Source: Proteobacteria bacterium UBA1673 (lineage in GTDB: Bacteria; Pseudomonadota; Gammaproteobacteria; Comchoanobacterales; Comchoanobacteraceae). From it: a stretch of DNA of 6,861 nt. Below are positions 6,800 to 6,861 of the stretch, one piece after another. A program made the position numbers and the translations under genes. The stretch covers positions 1 to 6,861 of the forward strand of contig DCKN01000091.1 of NCBI GenBank assembly GCA_002320385.1, read 5' to 3'. The notes beneath the pieces were generated by a model, which was not told where the DNA came from, made no database searches, and worked only from the letters and a program-made list of their open reading frames with translations. The first letter of the stretch is position 1. Every line of letters begins with the position of its first letter.

Positions 6800-6861
6800 T
6801 GCCGAAGGTCGGACTCGAACCGACACAGCTAAAAAGCTACTGCCCCCTCAAGACAGCGTGT
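6800..6861 (-). tRNA. tRNA-Leu (anticodon GAG), 3' part, cut by right edge
   Basis: The minus strand reads as a class II tRNA from the end of the D-arm region to the discriminator base. The anticodon stem is CTGTC/GGCAG (6852-6856 with 6840-6844) around the loop TTGAGGG, giving anticodon GAG at 6847-6849, which reads CUU and CUC leucine codons. A 15-base variable region (6825-6839) can form a short arm, as expected for tRNA-Leu. The T arm is GTCGG-TTCGAGT-CCGAC (6808-6824). The 3' acceptor strand is CTTCGGC (6801-6807), followed by discriminator A at 6800, the leucine identity base. The next bases are AAT, so CCA is not encoded and would have to be added by tRNA nucleotidyltransferase. About 25 bases at the 5' end lie outside the window. 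A tRNA-Leu ahead of nuoA is a known arrangement in several proteobacteria, where it follows secG. Confidence 0.95.

Noticed and set aside
1..6861. A novel system, mobile element, CRISPR array or transferred island
   Set aside because: All genes are core complex I subunits in the usual order, with no repeats, integrase, transposase or unexplained reading frames between them.

Overview
This window is the upstream half of a bacterial nuo operon, encoding NADH:ubiquinone oxidoreductase (respiratory complex I). Everything is on the minus strand, so transcription runs from the right edge to the left. In transcription order it holds: the 3' part of a tRNA-Leu(GAG) cut by the right edge; a leader of about 220 bases with small inverted repeats and one possible terminator; then nuoA, nuoB, nuoC, nuoD, nuoE, nuoF and the first 646 codons of nuoG, which runs off the left edge still open. 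The plus strand carries no gene that I can support.

The genes are tightly packed. nuoA/nuoB are 16 bases apart, nuoB/nuoC overlap by 14 bases (or are 1 base apart if the later nuoC start is used), nuoC/nuoD are 3 bases apart, nuoD/nuoE overlap by 4 bases (ATGA), nuoE/nuoF overlap by 8 bases, and nuoF/nuoG are 14 bases apart. This fits one polycistronic, translationally coupled message. NuoE, NuoF and NuoG form the NADH-oxidising arm (FMN and a chain of Fe-S clusters). NuoB, NuoC and NuoD form the connecting arm, with the last cluster N2 and the quinone site. NuoA is a small membrane subunit at the junction with the proton-pumping arm. nuoH to nuoN would be expected beyond the left edge.

Organism: separate nuoC and nuoD (fused in Escherichia coli), a 117-residue NuoA ending in LDWE, and a tRNA-Leu(GAG) just upstream of nuoA resemble the arrangement in beta- and non-enteric gammaproteobacteria (from memory, tpiA-secG-tRNA-Leu-nuo in Legionella-like genomes). 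Base composition looks moderate to AT-leaning, about 35-57% GC in the few lines I counted. I suggest a gammaproteobacterium of Legionella/Coxiella/Francisella-like affinity, at low confidence; several substitutions at usually conserved NuoF and NuoG positions suggest a somewhat divergent lineage.

I looked for an undescribed system and did not find one: this is an ordinary core-metabolism operon. The points worth a second look are modest: the true nuoF start, a tRNA-Leu gene with no encoded CCA, overlapping inverted repeats in the tRNA-nuoA spacer, and substitutions in the NuoF nucleotide-binding region.
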